From Bacillota bacterium (lineage in GTDB: Bacteria > Bacillota > Clostridia > Christensenellales > Aristaeellaceae), in contig WRGP01000160.1 in the NCBI GenBank assembly GCA_009787135.1, positions 1-7,950 of the forward strand: DNA of 7,950 bases, given 5' to 3'. Position 1 is the stretch's first letter; each line of letters opens with the position of its first letter. Positions 6,219-7,950 of this stretch are shown in pieces. The notes beneath the pieces were generated by a model. The model was given only the letters and a program-made list of their open reading frames with translations, ran no database searches and was not told the origin of the DNA. The position numbers and the translations under genes were made by a program.

Positions 6219-6248
6219 AGTATACCTTATCCATCCTGCCTTTGGCAA
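6219..6248 (-). promoter_or_regulatory. Promoter of the CPBP gene
   Basis: On the minus strand TTGCCA (6248-6243) lies 18 bases before a TATACT (6224-6219). This gives a leader of about 60 bases before the TTG start at 6151, whose GGAGG ribosome site is clear. The spacing supports the TTG start and argues against a longer protein from 6287, whose start would lie upstream of the promoter. Confidence 0.55.
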
Positions 6249-6273
6249 TGACCTTGAAATTGCCCAGGGTAAA

Positions 6274-6302
6274 TTGATATCATACAAAAAAAGTGTTATA
6301 CT
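6274..6302 (+). promoter_or_regulatory. Strong promoter of the HlyD-like/yggS operon
   Basis: TTGATA (6274-6279), 17 bases, then TATACT (6297-6302): each hexamer is one base from consensus with ideal spacing, and the spacer holds an A-run. Transcription would begin near 6309, leaving a leader of about 50 bases. It is divergent from the CPBP promoter just upstream. Confidence 0.7.
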
Positions 6303-6358
6303 ATATCAAGAGACATCCCGGGAGGGAACGAATCCTTTCCAAAAGCAGAGGAGGAACT

Positions 6359-7552
6359 ATGCCCCGCGGAGGAAGAAGGCGCGTCGCGTTTCGGTTTTAT
6401 ATCCTGGTGCTGCTGGCGGTCTGCCTGTTTGGGTACGGCCTTTATGTGGCGTGGGATAACCTGGTTCTGCGCACCGCCGTCGTCGAGGCGGGCGCGGCGG
6501 TCAGCCAATATCAGGCGGACGCGGTGATTGCCCGCTATGAAAAGCCGGTGTCTGAGGAGAGCGTGACCAAAATAACCCATTATGCCGACGAGGGCCAACT
6601 GGTCTACAAGGGCAACCGGATCGCCGCGGTATATTCCGGCTCGTCCAGCCAGTCGGACATGAGCAAGCTGCTCAGCGTCCGCGCGCGGATTAAGGCGAGC
6701 CATAAGCAGCTGCGGGCGACGACGTATTCCGATGTGGAGCTCAAGCGCATGAATGATAAAATTCTTGAGTACGCGCACGAATTGGAAAAGATGGTGCATG
6801 GCAAGCGGGGCAACCTGCTCAATCTGGAGCGCCTGATGGCTTCGGAGATGGGCAGACGGCAGACGCTTCTTAGAGGCCGCAACGCTTCGGATCAGAATTT
6901 AATGAACCTTTATAAAGAAGAATCCACGCTGGAGAAAAAAATTGACAGCTGGATGACCCCATTTTTGGCGGAGACAGACTGCATCGTCAGCTTTTATACC
7001 GATGGGTATGAAGGCGTGCTTGACGTCAACGATTTTGATAATATCACCGCCGCCCAGGTGCGCGGCGTCTTAAACGGCGAGGCGCCCGCCTTAACGGCGG
7101 TGCAGCGCGGCCGCACGACCGTTTTTCGCCAGGTACGCCCCGCCGGTTGGTATCTGCTGCTCATCAGCCATGATCCCAACTGGAAGCCGGTGGACGGCAA
7201 CGCCTACAAGGTACAGTTGACGGGGTTTGACGATTTGGTGATTGACGGCGTGGTGACAAGCTCCGCGCGCTCGGGCAACGAGCTGTTGGTGCGTATGACC
7301 GTGGGCGGCGACGTGCGCCCGGTGCTCAATGTGCGCACGGCCAAGGCGCAGGTAGGCGAGGGCCAGGTTTCGGGCCTGAAGGTGCCGCTTGGCGCGCGGT
7401 ATATGCAGGGTGGCCAGGTGGGCGTGGTGCTGGTGGACAACGGAGGTATTTTTGTGCCGATCGATATCGTCGCCATGGACGGCGATTATTATATCATTCG
7501 CCCGCAGGTGCCGGGCGCGCTCCGCGAGGGGCAAAAAATCCGTTTATTTTGA
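6359..7552 (+). CDS. HlyD-like membrane-fusion/adaptor protein
   Basis: A 397-residue protein anchored by one N-terminal membrane helix (about 13-31) after a very basic start (MPRGGRRR), with the rest outside. ATG 6359 is preferred because AGGAGG ends four bases upstream; an in-frame ATG at 6293 lies inside the promoter. Residues about 38-92 look like the first half of a barrel-sandwich/lipoyl-like fold, with EGQLVYKGNRIAAVYSG. Residues about 100-215 are charged and helical, suiting a coiled-coil hairpin. The remainder is beta-rich, resuming ETDCIVSFYTDGYEGVL and ending EGQKIRL, as adaptors do. No efflux pump or ABC transporter adjoins it. It is followed after 12 bases by yggS, an arrangement I recall upstream of sepF in Clostridia, suggesting a cell-envelope or division-linked role rather than classical secretion. 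Family call fairly sure; function unknown. Confidence 0.8.
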   Translation: MPRGGRRRVAFRFYILVLLAVCLFGYGLYVAWDNLVLRTAVVEAGAAVSQYQADAVIARYEKPVSEESVTKITHYADEGQLVYKGNRIAAVYSGSSSQSDMSKLLSVRARIKASHKQLRATTYSDVELKRMNDKILEYAHELEKMVHGKRGNLLNLERLMASEMGRRQTLLRGRNASDQNLMNLYKEESTLEKKIDSWMTPFLAETDCIVSFYTDGYEGVLDVNDFDNITAAQVRGVLNGEAPALTAVQRGRTTVFRQVRPAGWYLLLISHDPNWKPVDGNAYKVQLTGFDDLVIDGVVTSSARSGNELLVRMTVGGDVRPVLNVRTAKAQVGEGQVSGLKVPLGARYMQGGQVGVVLVDNGGIFVPIDIVAMDGDYYIIRPQVPGALREGQKIRLF

Positions 7553-7564
7553 GGGAACGCGCAT

Positions 7565-7950
7565 ATGATTCAGAAGGCGATCATAGAGAATATAGCGACC
7601 TTGCGCGCGGAACTGCTCAGGCATGCGCGGGATCCTATGCACCCGCCCGTGCTCCTGCCGGTGACCAAAACACGCCCTGTGTCCGATATTCTCGCGCTTC
7701 GAGCGGCAGGCGTGACCGCCGTCGGCGAGAATCGCACGCAGGAAATTGTGGAGAAATATCCGGCTATATCCGGTGATTTTGCGATTCAATTCATCGGAAG
7801 GTTGCAAACGAACAAGATTAAATATATAATAAGCAGGGTATGCATGGTGCAATCGTTGGACAGGCCGGAGCTGGCGGAGGCGCTGGACGGCCGGGCGCAA
7901 GCCATGGGGAAGCGCATGCCGGTGCTGGTGGAAGTCAATATAGGCGGGGA
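7565..7950 (+). CDS. yggS: YggS/PLPBP pyridoxal phosphate homeostasis protein, 3' end beyond window
   Basis: The first 128 codons of a YggS-family protein (usually 220-240 residues), which binds pyridoxal phosphate and balances cellular B6 vitamers and amino-acid pools in the cytoplasm. Visible signatures are LLPVTKTRP with the probable PLP lysine K35, VGENRTQE (53-60), FIGRLQTNKIKYI (76-88) and VLVEVNIGG at the window edge. The usual His before IGxLQxNK is Gln75 here. ATG 7565 follows GAGGG, which overlaps the stop codon of the HlyD-like gene, at nine bases; only 12 bases part the genes, so they form one operon. No break is seen in the readable part. sepF would be the expected gene further on. 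Confidence 0.95.
   Translation, partial: MIQKAIIENIATLRAELLRHARDPMHPPVLLPVTKTRPVSDILALRAAGVTAVGENRTQEIVEKYPAISGDFAIQFIGRLQTNKIKYIISRVCMVQSLDRPELAEALDGRAQAMGKRMPVLVEVNIGG

Noticed and set aside
6152..6287. Longer N-terminus for the CPBP protein in the catalytic frame.
   Set aside because: It starts upstream of the gene's promoter, lacks a membrane segment, and the neighbouring frame holds a proper start and first helix.
6293..6358. Earlier ATG for the HlyD-like protein.
   Set aside because: It lies within the promoter -10 region, so it could not be in the transcript.
1..7950. CRISPR arrays, insertion sequences, tRNA or rRNA genes.
   Set aside because: No regular repeat-spacer pattern, transposase motif, terminal inverted repeat or RNA-gene signature was seen.

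Overview
The window looks like a chromosomal stretch from an anaerobic Firmicute of the Clostridia type with moderate GC content. The evidence is Shine-Dalgarno sites of the GGAGG kind, several TTG starts, a VanS/VncS-like histidine kinase, a nitrogenase-like (non-nif) remnant, and an HlyD-like adaptor followed by yggS, an order I associate with the division/YggS-SepF region of many Clostridia. The taxonomic call is inference; no rRNA or marker gene is present.

Layout. (1) 83-1244, minus strand: a broken nitrogenase-like locus. The first ~175 codons of a NifH-like iron protein, with P-loop and both [4Fe-4S] cysteines, run directly in frame into the back half of a NifD/K-like component-1 protein. 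A 10-bp near-perfect tandem duplication (596-615) then throws the reading frame; removing one copy restores a single 383-codon reading frame. (2) 1245-1435: divergent intergenic region with GAAT repeats at helical spacing and a candidate promoter. (3) 1436-3455, plus strand: an OmpR-type response regulator overlapping a membrane histidine kinase. (4) 3456-5425, plus strand: a small exported His/Cys peptide and a large zinc-binding protein in which a complete ZinT domain is nested inside a ZnuA-type substrate-binding fold. (5) 5426-5546: convergent intergenic region with a strong hairpin. (6) 5547-6151, minus strand: a CPBP intramembrane protease with an apparent one-base frameshift near its N-terminus. 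(7) 6152-6358: divergent promoters. (8) 6359-7950, plus strand: an HlyD-like adaptor and the 5' part of yggS, cut by the window edge.

How the parts may work together. The two-component system and the zinc genes are adjacent, and similar GAAT/TTCTnAAGAAT elements lie upstream of both the regulator and the zinc genes. The kinase's extracytoplasmic loop has a cluster of five histidines. I infer, without proof, that this is a metal-responsive unit: the kinase senses zinc (or a zinc-linked stress) and the regulator controls itself and the peptide/ZnuA-ZinT pair. No ABC permease or ATPase for zinc is in the window, so the binding protein must work with a transporter encoded elsewhere.
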